This document shows positions 1 through 11,326 of a stretch of DNA of 64,000 bases, one piece after another; the first letter of the stretch is position 1, and every line of letters begins with the position of its first letter. The notes beneath the pieces are model-generated. The model searched no databases, was not told the DNA's origin, and saw only the letters and a program-made list of their open reading frames with translations. The position numbers and the translations under genes were made by a program. Origin of the DNA: Gnetum montanum (lineage: Eukaryota; Streptophyta; Gnetopsida; Gnetales; Gnetaceae); contig MNCI01001985.1 of the NCBI GenBank assembly GCA_015680685.1, positions 1-64,000 of the forward strand, written 5' to 3'.

Positions 1-600
1 ATAAGCTTGGTTATCTAGATTCTGTATATCCTTTCCAGTAAGAAATTTTTTGTTAAATTTATGTTCATAATCAATCAATTTTTTGGGAATAAAATTTGTG
101 TTAAACCTTGATGCTGTTTTAGGTATGATTTGACTTTTTGATGAGCCACGATATCATGTCCATGATATCAGAGCCTTCCACACAATATCGAGTATGCGAT
201 ATCAGGGCTTGCCTTGTTGCCTATAAATAAGAAGTGGGAACACTTGGTTTGCATAGTTAGTCTTAGTCCCTTACCAAAACTCTTGCATTTTTCTCTTTCC
301 AGAGATAGAATTATTTCTAAGTGCCCATAGTAGGAGTCATAAAGTGAATGGATCTTTATTCGAGCATTGTGTACCTGAGCACAACTTGTGTACGACAATA
401 AAGACAAAATTTGTGATAAACCTTGCAGCACTCAGAATAACTTAATTAATGTTATTTGTAGTACTTAATGCTTTCCTTAGTTAATTAATGTNTTAGGTAC
501 AACAAGTGAGAATAGATGCTGGTGTTAGGACTAGTTAAAGCATAGTTGAGTAGTTAAATTAAAATTAGTTACTTAGTTATCTCTCTCCTCCCTTTGCAGC
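1..600 (+). promoter_or_regulatory. LTR-like promoter fragment with TATA box
   Basis: A TATA box (TATAAATA, 222-229) lies downstream of several GATATC palindromes at about 150-205. Other LTRs in this window show the same arrangement of short palindromes followed by TATA. No TG...CA ends or primer binding site could be found, so the assignment to a retrotransposon LTR is by analogy only. The open frame at 168-431 on the minus strand lies inside this segment and has no recognisable domain. Confidence 0.3.
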
Positions 601-959
601 ACTAGGACATAAAAACATAAAAACTATAAAAATTATGTACCTCAAGTTTACTTAACCATACGATCATGCTATACAAGTAAGTTTGGGAAGACAATGATTG
701 ATCAACCCATTCTTGTTCCACAAAGGCACATAAGCACTTAGTCCTTGGAATTCGATCGGATCATGTGTGGTTGCTCGTATTTGTATGGTTGAGCATGGGG
801 ATACCTCGCCGCTCATCACTTTCAAATTCTTGTTTATTCCTTAAGAATCTAAGCAATTGATCATTATCTTCAAATACCTATAATTAATTAATGTTATCTT
901 GTACTAATGATTGATGTTCATTCTTGATCATTACACCTTCATAACCTTTTATCTTTCTC

Positions 960-1345
960 ATGTCTAATGTTGAAGCTGATTTTGCTAAGTCATTTTCTAT
1001 ATAATTATCCTTCCTACCCATATATTCTATTTGGTAGTGATGAAATTGATCCAACATTTTGTAGGCAACATGTTATAATATTTCTAGAATGATATTTTTA
1101 CCACACAATTACCTTTAATCTATTTACAAACTAATATTGAGTCTCCTTTTATGGTGATTGCCTTGATTTCTTTTTCTAATGTTGTTTTAATTCTAATACA
1201 CAAAGCTTCATATTTAGCCTTGTTGTTAGTACAAGAAAAAGATAGAGGAATTTGCTTGAATATTTTGATGAAATCATCCTCTACTAGAGCTACTCTAGCC
1301 CTTGCATCTTTCGAATTATAAGAACCATCAAAGTATAGTTCCCAT
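960..1345 (-). pseudogene. Decayed RNase H domain of gypsy element L
   Basis: Read on the minus strand, the segment starts with a W-x-LYFDGS motif, followed by a TNNKAKYEAL block, a GDS motif and, after a frame change near 1,090, a C-terminal stretch resembling H-x-x-R-x-x-N-x-x-x-x-x-LA-x-x-AS. This is the RVT_3/archaeal-type RNase H found as the last or second RNase H of plant Ty3/gypsy polyproteins. It degrades the RNA strand of RNA-DNA hybrids during reverse transcription. It lies only about 150 bp downstream of the protease of the same element, so the reverse transcriptase that should stand between them is missing. Stops and at least one frameshift make it non-functional. Confidence 0.7.
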
Positions 1346-1494
1346 TTTCTCTCATCTTGAGGTTCTTCTTTCTCTAAGTTATCAACTTCTTGAAATGTGA
1401 AAATTTTGGCTTCAAAAAGTTTTGTTTTAAAATTCTTATTCTTTACATTCGAAGTAATGTTTTAATTCATCAAAGACTTACTATAAATGTATAT

Positions 1495-1920
1495 TTAATT
1501 CAGTTCTCCTTTCCAAGGTAGCCACATGTGTGAATAATCTATTGGTATGTACTCAAAGAAATTTTTACTCCAACTTCTACTTAACAAAAGACTATGTGAA
1601 TCTGGTATATTTGCTACTTGAATAGTTACTCTACTTTTCATACAAGGTTTAGAAGTGATTTCCAATAGAACATTAGATAATTGACCCATAATATTCACTC
1701 TACTTTTATCCATTTGAACAATCTTTTTATTGGATTTTTCAGGAATCAAACCAAGATTTTTACATATAGACAATGACATAATAGTAGATGTAGCTTGACA
1801 ATCAACTAAAAAATTATGAAGATAATTTTCCTTTAACTTCATCATCAAAAGAAAAGGAGGATCTTCTTTATCAGGAGTACAATCATAGCTAGTTTTTGTT
1901 TTCTCATCATTGTTGGACAC
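1495..1920 (-). pseudogene. Retropepsin-like protease of gypsy element L
   Basis: A 141-codon open stretch matches the plant gypsy aspartic protease layout. It has a hydrophobic FLVDCQATSTIM block at about residues 37-48 where the family has LVDSGASxNIM, and an LLLSRSW block near residue 110 equivalent to LLLGRPWL. It ends with a W-LPWKGE motif typical of the protease tail in these elements. The active-site triad D-S/T-G is D-C-Q here, so the enzyme is dead. Gag lies upstream (2,720-3,240) and RNase H downstream (960-1,345), all on the minus strand. Confidence 0.7.
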
Positions 1921-2719
1921 ATAGCTTAACTCTAACTCTTTAACTCTTCTTTTACCTTTAATAAAATCTAAAGCCTTTCTTTATTGATCTCCTATCTATA
2001 GTAATTAATATATGCCAATGTTGGATTTGACATGTTTAAGATCTTCAATTAAATCATATTCTCCATCTTCATAAAAGCTTGGTTTCTTCATCCATTTATT
2101 AAATGATTGATTTTGAGTACTCTCCTATGCTTGATCTTCTTTACCTTTATTTTTCTATCTTCTAGTTGGCTCAAAAGCCTTTCTCTTAGTAGATGGATCA
2201 GAAATAATGTTTGGAGGCCTAGAAGTAAATATTTCTTTTGATCAGAGATTATATTCATTTTCTTTGTTATTACACTCTTCATCTGATGATATATGCACTT
2301 TGAAACTTGATAGAGAAGAAGTATCACTAGATTCATTATTTGAAGATTTTCTTATGTAATGAACACATGATAGTTGAATATTTGATTCAATATCAATGAA
2401 CAACATCACTTTCATCCCCATATTCTACTAAATTAGTATCTTGATGCTTATATTTTATATTTTTCTTTTCTTCCTTGATTTTAACTTTTGTGAAAGCTTT
2501 CTCTAGTTTCACCACTTTGATGGACAAGTCCCTCATTAATTGTTCTTTTTCAAATTCTGTACTTTCTAACTCTTATTCTATCTTAATATGAGATGGTCTT
2601 AGTAATTCTTTAAGTTGATCAAAATCTTGCATAGGAATCATCATTTTCTCTTCTCTTTTTTGAGTTGTGATAATCTCTTCATTGTTCAAATTTAGTTTTT
2701 TCCTACTTGTATAGCTTCA

Positions 2720-3240
2720 CTAAATTAGTCATTCAATGTTAGCAAGTTTGGATTTCTTCTCAATGAAATTAAAATATTGGGATTTCATTTGATGATCTAT
2801 ATTATCTTTGAAAGAGTCCACAAATTCATTGTAACTTAATGTTGAAATCTCTAATTGACTCTTTAACTCCTTGCTTAGCTTATGCTAGTTCATAGTATAG
2901 TTGTTGGTCTAATTGATTTCCAAATTAGGCCAAGAAAAAAATTTTCATATCATCCCAACTTGTGTACTATTTCTTGGTAAGTTTGAATATCAAATCTGAG
3001 CCATATCCTTTATATTTGCCACAAAAAACCTACAGGCTTGATCTTGGTGTTGAACATTTGCATGAGCTAAAGCTGGCTCAAATAAATGAATGTATTCTTT
3101 AGCCAAGTAAGCTTTTCTAGGAATGGAAGGATTAGGAAAATATTTGTAAACTACCTTAGGAATATCCTTATCATTCTAGAATCCTAATGATGTGATTCTT
3201 TGCCAAGTATTTACCATCCTATTAGAATTTCTTTTGGTCA
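2720..3240 (-). pseudogene. Decayed gag domain of gypsy element L
   Basis: Minus-strand translation gives fragments of a Retrotrans_gag domain: D-QACRFFVANIKDMAQI, then Y-SNLPRNS, then WDDMKIFFLA and FGNQLDQQLYYEL. Together they follow the family pattern CRLFVxSLxGxAxxWYxxLPxxSIxSWxxLxxxFLxxF. The pieces fall in different frames and are interrupted by stops. The 2,088-2,700 stretch between gag and protease is lysine/glutamate-rich linker without a recognisable zinc knuckle. The primer binding site at 3,549-3,566 fixes the orientation. Confidence 0.6.
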
Positions 3241-3548
3241 TTGAATTCTTATACTTCCTTGACTTTCTCTTATAGACTAATAAATCAAACACAAGAGGTG
3301 ATCTTCTTATCCTTCTAGTGTTTACTCCACTACTTATTCCAAACTAAAAATCTTTTTTTTTTCTTCTTCTGATAAATAATCAATCTTATAATCAATAATT
3401 TCTTTAGAACCTTTGAAATCTTCCAAACTATCAATCTTCTTGGTCATAAACTGAAAATAGTATCTAATTTCTTAAATGTTTACTAGCAACAAAGAAGTAT
3501 TGGTGTGCTAGGATTATCAGGCTTATGAACTTAGAGAAAAATTTTTTA

Positions 3549-3566
3549 GCCCTCCTTCTAGCACCA
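3549..3566 (-). other. Primer binding site of element L
   Basis: On the minus strand the sequence is TGGTGCTAGAAGGAGGGC, one base away from the primer site of element A (TGGCGCTAGAAGGAGGGC). It sits 7 bp inside the LTR edge (…CCAATA) and about 300 bp upstream of gag. Primer sites end in TGG because they pair with the CCA end of a tRNA. The tRNA species is not identified. Confidence 0.7.
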
Positions 3567-3573
3567 AAAGAAC

Positions 3574-5081
3574 TATTGGTGACCATTTGGGATGCAACCA
3601 CCAACATGTGTCCCTCATTGTCTCATGGCCTTGGGAAGTCACGAGATTGAAGGTGTTCTTCAAATAGGGTTTCGGTGCTTGCTGGTCTTTGGTCACACCA
3701 AGGTCCATATACCTCCAAATAAACTCCATAGTTATAAAACGTACTAGATGTGAGTATGTATTTGTTGTTGTGAATGTTAAAATGGTTGGGTTGTGTATAA
3801 AGCTGTAATCGGTTATCATAAAGGAGATTTGGAAAACTTTGTCAAAAATTGTGAGTTGTTAGAGATTTCTATTTTGTTTAATCACATAGTCTATATGGTC
3901 CTTACAATACCTACTTGTAACAAATAAAATTTTGTAAAAACATTTGAGCACAATTCTACCAATCTACTCCTAATTTCCTCCAAATAGAAAGTTCCATAAG
4001 AAGACTAGAAATAGAGCAAGATTTAATGCACTTAGAAAGAGCAAGAAAAGAAAGCATAATTGCATGAAATCTCAAATATTTAATTAAGATAAATTGAAAT
4101 GAGGAAACACTTCATAATAAATCTATTCTTGGTTCAATAACTACGAATTGTCCAAAGCTTCTGAGCTCAACAAGCAATTTCATAAAGATAATTTTATTAT
4201 ACTACCAACATAAACTACAACGTACGAGTCTATATTTTGGCTAGTTAATAGTTGTCAAAGCTTGCATTCAATAGAGCTTTTAAAAATTTGACAATTTCTT
4301 GATTGAAATACTATGATAATAAAATTTAAAAATTTAGAAGCTATTTCAGTCCCATCAAAATACCAAAGATTTTCCTACATTCTCTAGCTCAAAATAGGGA
4401 ATTTCATTAAGACATTACTATTGAATAGATCTTGAGGCTTTTCAGCAACATCAACTCTTCTTTGGCTAATCTTAATAGGAGTCTAGTATTGCAAAAAAAA
4501 AATAAAAATAAAAATAGAGCTATAATAGCAACCTAGGGTAAATCCAAAAATTAAATGCTAAGCATGATACTATCTAAATCATTAGCTAAGTAACTAAAAA
4601 AAAATGGGAAGAAATGAACTCATAGAATTAAAATAAAGTAGCCAAATTGATGTCTTTAGCAAGCCATTTTACAAGTAATCTTCAATTGTCTTTTTTTCAA
4701 TCTTCATCCTCCCTTTTCATTATACCCTTGAAGCGCCTTTTATAGTGACTTAAGGATAGTTACAATCATCATGAAAAGTTGAGGTGGATTACAAATATCT
4801 AAGGGATGAGTTTATAACCACCCCAGGAAGTTGTAAATTCTAAGAGAATTTTAAGTCATGATTGGCAAGTGTCTCATGAGAAATCACAAATATCAAGGGA
4901 AAATAGTTATAACTTCTTATGAAAGTTATATTTATCCCAAAAATAAAATTATATTTATCTAATGCTTGTAAATCCTTCCTTTTCATACTATAAACCTTAT
5001 TCCTTTTACATGTTTACAAGCTTTACATTTTGTAATATTTTTTTTAAAAAATATCACTATTAAGGTTACGTAACCTTAATA
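3574..5081 (-). mobile_element. 5' LTR of element L (outer edge unresolved)
   Basis: The inner edge (minus strand …CACCAATA at 3,574) abuts the primer site at 3,549-3,566. A minus-strand TATA box (TATAAAAG) is at 4,737-4,744, and a perfect 24-bp palindrome at 5,058-5,081 lies upstream of it in the presumed U3. I could not find the outer TG end, so the upper coordinate is only the minimum supported extent. No partner 3' LTR is recognised at the left side of the window. Confidence 0.5.
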
Positions 5082-8000
5082 CTGTGTTCAACATGTTTGC
5101 ATATGATGTCTGAGCATTTGAGAGATGTATAGGTCCCATGGCCATCTTGCCACATGCAACGCCACTTTATTCTCACATAAACAAAAATAATGCTACCATT
5201 TGCCATGGTTGCCCTTTTTCTACTAACACTTGCTATTATTTCTAGGTTCTTTGCCACTAGAGTTGTTGTCATTTTTTATGCCGATGATGTTGAACTTAGC
5301 AATCGTAGGTGCTTTTAGGTGCTTTGCCGCTATCACAGCAGCATCATCCGCTACCATGTGCTTCCATCTCTAGCACTATTGGAGAGAAAAAAGTAACTAT
5401 GGTGAATACTGGAACCTTATGCAAACTTTCTAGAGCAAAGATACATTGATTGTAGAAATCACTCGCCATTCTTGAACCATAATGAACATTATCAGAGTAG
5501 TAGTACTAGAGAAAAATTGTTCTTCCCATTGTTTTTTTGATTTATTTTTGTAGATTTTGTTATTCTTTGTTCCGGTTCTTCTCCAATATCCTTATAATTT
5601 TTATGATCATGTTGATTACTATGGTTTAATTTAGTAGCATGAGAAATCTTAAACAAAGTAAAATTAGAGGGTAAAGGCTGTTGCACTTGTAGCATTTCTC
5701 CCATATCCATGTAGGTTTAGCTTCTTCCAATATTTCCCAAGGTCTTTCTACTTTATCACGCCAGGACCTAATAACAACCAGTTGATGTTGTAGGGGTCCA
5801 AGGTGAGAACAACATGCTTGAGTTTGGAAATCCTCACAAATTTGTAACTAGCAACTATGTTTTGTGGGTTTATCTCCCTTTATTTTTATTTTTTTGTGTT
5901 TTTTTCTTTCAAGAAAGCAGACTGAAATCCTTATGAATTTGTTCATTGCTATGATTGCCTCATTAAATTGGACTATCTTTTGCATTGATGTTATGCATTC
6001 AAACAGGATATGGAAGTGGTGAATGCATTCAACCTCTTCAACAAACCCTACATCAAGTGGCTTTCCACAGTCTTGGGGTCTTCATTCAACAAAATTTAGA
6101 GGAATACGATAGTCTTAATGGAAATTTGATGTAGAATAAAGGATTTGAATCATTGCAGTTGTAAATTCTAATTAAATGTTTGTTTTTCTTGGAGATCTTA
6201 TTCTAATTTTGTTGAATAAATCTTCTTCTTGCCTTCTCTGCAGATTCTATTGGAAAGAAAATCGAAGCTGCTGTTGCATCCCTCTTATTCTTTTTGGAAA
6301 TGAAAAGTAGTAAAGCTCCTATGATTTGTTTTTTCTAAAAATAAAATTGATGTTAAACTAATTGTTGATAAAATGAGCATTTTATTTTTCCCCTTTGTAT
6401 TCTTTACAATTGTAGTATCTTATACATGTTTAAATGTTACCAAGCCATCTTGAAAATTCCTAGTGATTTTAAGAGTATAGTCTGAATTTTAATGTAGAAA
6501 TTGGATACAACTTATGATATTATCAACTGGTTATTGCTCTCATTAAAGCCAATAGTAAGAGAGATGATACTTTTAATAGACCTTCCTCTTTGAAAAACCT
6601 TGTTTTGATAATTATTTACATCTCTTATTATTTTCTTTGTTGACAATTTTGGCAAAATATATTAGTTTTGACATTGCCATAGTAGAAATGTTGGCATCAT
6701 TTTGAATAATGGTCTACAATTTTACTTTTATGTTCGTATATATTATTTCTACACCATAGAGCAGAAAAAACCCAGTTAACCTTTATCTCATATTGGAATT
6801 GCTAGGCATTACATTTGTCATAACCATAGCAATAGAAATTGACTGCTCTTATTTAACTTTCTTTTAGTCACTCATGATGAATTAATTTGGGAAAATCCAA
6901 TTTTTAACATTATTTACTCCATCAAATGGTAGAAATGTAACAACAAGATGCATAATTTAATATGTTAATGACTTAGAATCCCTTGACTTCATGTAAACCT
7001 AATGTTCCCTTCATTTAATTTGTTATGTAAGTATTTATAAATAATGCTTTCAAGCCCACATTAAAAATGAACCATTAAGATACATTAGTAAAATTAAAAC
7101 TTAAACCAAAATTTTATTACATTAAGATAAATTAATAAAGTTAAACCGAAATTTTATTACATTCACAAAATTGAATTGTCTTTGAAACTATTGGAAAGTA
7201 TGTGGATGAAAGTGTCATAAGGGACTACAATAGTTTCATGCATATTTTTAGCTGAGAAAACTGAATTAAGTTTTTATTTTCTATTTTATAACTTACTATT
7301 TAACAACATATTGTAGAAATTCGACCATTCTCAAATGTACCAAAAGAATGAAAGTTGTTTATGAAAATGTCATATGATTTCTATAATTTTTAAAATAAGG
7401 CCTTTGATATGTTTCAAATATATCAATTGAAAAGTTGCCCTCATATATCAATTGATGAAGTGCATATAGAGAACAACCTAAAATTTATAACTCTCAACAT
7501 TTTCTAGCCTTTATGTGGACTAGTTGAAGATGATCATAAGAATTTTTCTAGAAAAATTAAAAATGGGGAAATAATTATAAGATCCTTCATTCCAAAAAAT
7601 AATGAGACTAGCTAAAATCTTATAGCTTCAAAAAATGAAACATTAGCACAAATATTTGAAGAGACTACATGCTCTTAGTATGGCTTTGGTGACATTTTAT
7701 ATAAAATATGATCAAATAAGGGCAAGTGATCTTCAGCCATTAAATGTAGAGGATAAGTATTAGTTGAATCAAGAAATGTTCAATAATTATTGGCTAGACT
7801 CAAGGTAAAGCAATAAATGCTTGTACTAACTCTAGAGACTCAATAAATTTTGATTTAGCATCTACACAAAAGATCATTTGATAATCCTTATGTTGATTTA
7901 GAACTGAAGGTGAAGGAATTCTCATTGTACAAGTAGCCACTCTCTAGTTAATCTTGTGTCTCTATAGGATCATATATGACATTTCAAACACTAATAATGA

Positions 8001-8560
8001 GATTTCACTATATGTCCTTGACTTCAAAAACATTCATATGAAAAGGCAACAACAATGTTTGAGTCTCTTTTTAAACTACATTAATAGACCACCATCACAA
8101 AAGTGCTCTAATTGTCAATATATTAGATAATAATTAACACATTCTAAAAGGATTTTATGATAAGTTTAAGGATAAAGTTGGGGAAGCTTAAGAATGCATA
8201 AGAGTTATTACTATTCCATGAGTCAAATGTATATGTTGATTTTCTTCACCTTTTTTTCAGCAATGTTTATTTATACTAATGATACATACAAGTATTTTTA
8301 CTATAGAAATACAAGTACATTAGAAGATAGTAGCCATCTTACACTAAAGATGTTGATAGGTTGTGAGGACTTGAAGAATTTTAATTTCATATCTGAAAAT
8401 TCCTATGCATTCTAATCGTACATCCTAGGCATGTTTTGTTTGCAAGGCATAGATGATGTTTACTTCATTAATGTTGTATATCTGTATTATAAAATCAATT
8501 TTTGCAAAAGTTAAAAATTTCAAGACTCAGTATAGTATTCATAGAGGTAATGGAGGGTGT
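5082..8560. other. AT-rich stretch without recognisable gene
   Basis: No frame longer than about 75 codons and no domain could be recognised. Two well-formed splice-acceptor-like sites are present on the plus strand (ending near 6,007 and 6,243), each followed by a short open stretch, but no donors or homology make a gene model. The left part may still contain the U3 of element L. Confidence 0.4.
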
Positions 8561-10255
8561 TGAAACACCACCAATTTTGAACTTCAGCATTGCAATTGCA
8601 AACTTGTCTAAGTGTCAAAACTTAGAAAAATTTTCTAAGTGTTGGTGCTACACTCCGTAGTGTAGCTAGTGTAGCATGCATGAAGGCTTGTTTTGAAAAA
8701 TTTTCTAAGTGTCAATAGCAGCTACAGAAATTTTTCTAAGTGTAGTTGTTATGCTCGACATTGTAACTGATACACATTGCTATGCTCTAGAGTGTAGCAA
8801 GCATAGCCAACACACAAATTTTTAGTTTTGCAAAATTTTCTAAGTGTTGTGCTACTCTCCCATTGCCCTTGCTATGCTCCAGAGTGTAGCTAGTGTAGCA
8901 CACTTTTCAATGACAAGTTTTGCCTAAGTGTCAAGCTAGAAGCTGTCAAGCTAACTCAGCATGGAAGAGGCATTTAGTAGATTTTCTAACTCTTGAGGCT
9001 ACCCCTCTTGCTATGCTCCAGAGCGTAGCTAGCATAGTAAGAACAAGGATTAAGGTCTTCACTAGACTTTTCTAAGTGGCCATGTTATGCACTATCCCTA
9101 GCTAGTATCGTGTGTCCTGCATGTAACATTGGACAAGTGTAGCAGCCAGCATCCCATGTCTTGCATGTAACACAGGACGAGCATAGTAGCCAATGTTCCA
9201 TGTCCTATGCATAACATGGGATGAAAAGAGCAGCTAGCATCTCGTGTTCCACATGTAACATGGGACAAGTGTAGTAGCCAGTGTCCCATGTTTCACATGT
9301 AACATGGGATGAGCATAGTAGCCAGTGTATCGTGTTTCACATGTAACATGGGACAAGCATAGTGGCCAGAGTTAGAAAATTTTTTGGTCACCTTTGGACT
9401 TAGAAAATTTTCTAAATTTTTCTTGTGGTCTCACCTACTACACTACCATGTGGTACCTGATCTACATTTTGGACTAACCTTAGCCCTATAAGTAGTACCC
9501 CTACCCAAATGCGGGGTTCTTGACTTTCATTTTTTACTAGTGGGGTAGTTGGCACTTTCATTTTGGCATTTGAAACTTTGGCATCTTGGCACTTAGCTCC
9601 ATGGACGAATAAGACACAAAGCACACCACATCAGCAGAGAGGCAGTTCTGCACTGCACAATACACCATGACCCCATTGCAACCCTACATCACACGGTACA
9701 CTGCAGCCTTGTTGTAGCCTTGCAGAACATCGTATGGTACACTGTGGCAACTAACCCGGTAGGCACAATTCATCACAATGAGCATCAGACTTCATAGCCC
9801 GACACCACCAAGATTGTGACTATGATCCCACTACACCTATTGTACACTGTGTACCTTTTGAGATCCTTTTGGAATTAGCTACGCTCCCCCTTTTGGGGCA
9901 GTGCACTTCTGTTCTCAAATTCTATTGCATTTCTCAAGCATTTCTCTTTGGCATTTAGTGTAACACTTATATTTTCTTACTATTTCATACATATTTGCAC
10001 ATTTACATCACTATTCTTAAGCTGGGATACCCTGCTATGCTCTAGATTAGTCAGCCCTGGTGCTTGCACATAACTCTACATACACCCTTCTTACAAATGG
10101 TCATTCTAACACCATATAAGTCCATGTATAATTAACTAGACTATTTAGGGCACCTCATTTTTGTTTCCTAACATGGCCCTCGCATAGGTTTGGGGTTAGG
10201 CTATATACCCATTGACCTCTTAGTGTTCTAGCCACCAATGATTTTGAACATCATA
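8561..10255 (+). mobile_element. 5' LTR of element E0
   Basis: It begins TGAAACACCACC at 8,561, the same start as the LTRs of A, B, C and D, and ends …TTGAACATCATA at 10,255, immediately before GTTTT and a primer binding site. The terminal CA has become TA, as expected from cytosine deamination. A TATA motif (CCCTATAAGTAG) is at about 9,484-9,495. The U3 holds clustered CTCCAGAGTGTAGC-type elements (8,640-9,030) and a tandem repeat (9,085-9,372). No 3' partner is visible: the internal region runs into minisatellites and the large array. Confidence 0.75.
9085..9372 (+). repeat. ~60-bp tandem repeat in U3 of E0
   Basis: About five copies of a roughly 58-60-bp unit built around CATGTAACATGGGACAAG and TAGTAGCCAGTGTCCCATG. 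Each unit contains an inverted pair CCCATGT…ACATGGG, so it could form a short hairpin. Open frames through it (for example 9,098-9,289 minus) are artefacts of the repeat. Confidence 0.7.
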
Positions 10256-10260
10256 GTTTT

Positions 10261-10278
10261 TGGCACTAGAAGGAGGGC
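10261..10278 (+). other. Primer binding site of element E0
   Basis: TGGCACTAGAAGGAGGGC differs from the element A primer site by a single C/G-to-A change. It is 5 bp after the LTR end at 10,255 and fixes the orientation of E0 as plus. Confidence 0.7.
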
Positions 10279-10446
10279 CTTGCAATTTTCTTCTACATTT
10301 TTTGATTAGCACTTAGCCAAAACTTTGGATGCTTTGGAGAGCGTAACAAGTTCTTAGAGCGTAGCAAGCTCTAGTGTAGTGAGCAGGATAATCTCTAGCA
10401 TAATGAGCATGGCAAGCTTTAGTGTAGCGAGAATAGAACCAGAGTT

Positions 10447-10700
10447 AGCCATTTTCTGCATTTTCATACTTAGCATTTTTTTTACATTTTCATACTTAGC
10501 ATTTTTCTTGCATTTTCATGCTTAGCATTTTTTTCTACAATTTTACACTTAGTCATTTTTTTGCAGTTTCCATAATTAAGCCATTTTTCTATATTTTTAC
10601 ACTTAGTCATTTTTCTACATTTTTATACTTAGCCATTTTTCTGCTACCAGTATACTTAGTCATTTTTCTATAGTTTTCAGAGTTAGCCATTTTTTGCAAA
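10447..10700 (+). repeat. ~31-bp T-rich minisatellite
   Basis: About eight imperfect copies of CTTAGCCATTTTTCTGCATTTTTATA-like units, period near 30-32 bp, directly downstream of the E0 primer site. It sits where gypsy elements have their 5' untranslated region. Confidence 0.65.
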
Positions 10701-10847
10701 CAAAAACTCTCATAACCTAACCTATGAACATGAGTCTAGATCAACCTTTCACATCAGTGTCTAACACATTTGACACCAAGATCTAGCCAAAGCATGCTAC
10801 ACTAAGCCACAAATAGTACAATTTTATTTGTGCCAAAATCCAAGCAG

Positions 10848-11262
10848 GATTACTAGTGGATCATCAAGGGTTGGCAAAACAGACCCTCGTGACCAAGCGT
10901 TGGCCAAACGGACCCTCATGACCAAGTGTTGGCTGAATGGATCCTCATGACCAAGATGGACCCTCGCAACCAAGTGTTGGCCAAACAGACCCTCATGACC
11001 AAGTGTTGGCCCGATGAACCCTCGCAACCAAGTGTTGGCCAAATAGACCCTTATGACCAAGTGTTGGCCAAATGGACCCTCGTGACCAACGGTTGGCCCA
11101 ATGAACCCTCGCGACCAAGTGTTGGCCCAATGAACCCTCATGAACAAGTGTTGGCCAAATAGACCCTCGTGATCATGTGTTGGTCAAACGAACCCTCGTG
11201 ATCAATTGTAGGCAAAACGGATCCTCGTGACCAACGGTTGGCCCAATGAACCCTTGCGAACA
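10848..11262 (+). repeat. 29-bp minisatellite
   Basis: About fourteen copies of a 29-bp unit (GGACCCTCGTGACCAAGTG then TTGGCCAAAC). Copy starts at 10,882 and 10,911 give the period directly. Variation is concentrated at CTCGTG/CTCATG/CTCGCG positions, again CG to TG/CA. It ends exactly where the 66-bp leader of the 15-bp satellite starts. Confidence 0.85.
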
Positions 11263-11326
11263 AATTTATAAGGGTGCAGGATGGTATGGCTGAAACTGGT
11301 CCAATCAACATATATGGGGAGAGGTA
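11261..11326 (+). repeat. 66-bp leader segment, copy 1
   Basis: Non-satellite 66 bp beginning CAAATTTATAAGGGTG, immediately before the first 15-bp satellite units. An equal-length copy is at 19,995-20,060. The two differ at about ten positions, all transitions. Confidence 0.8.
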
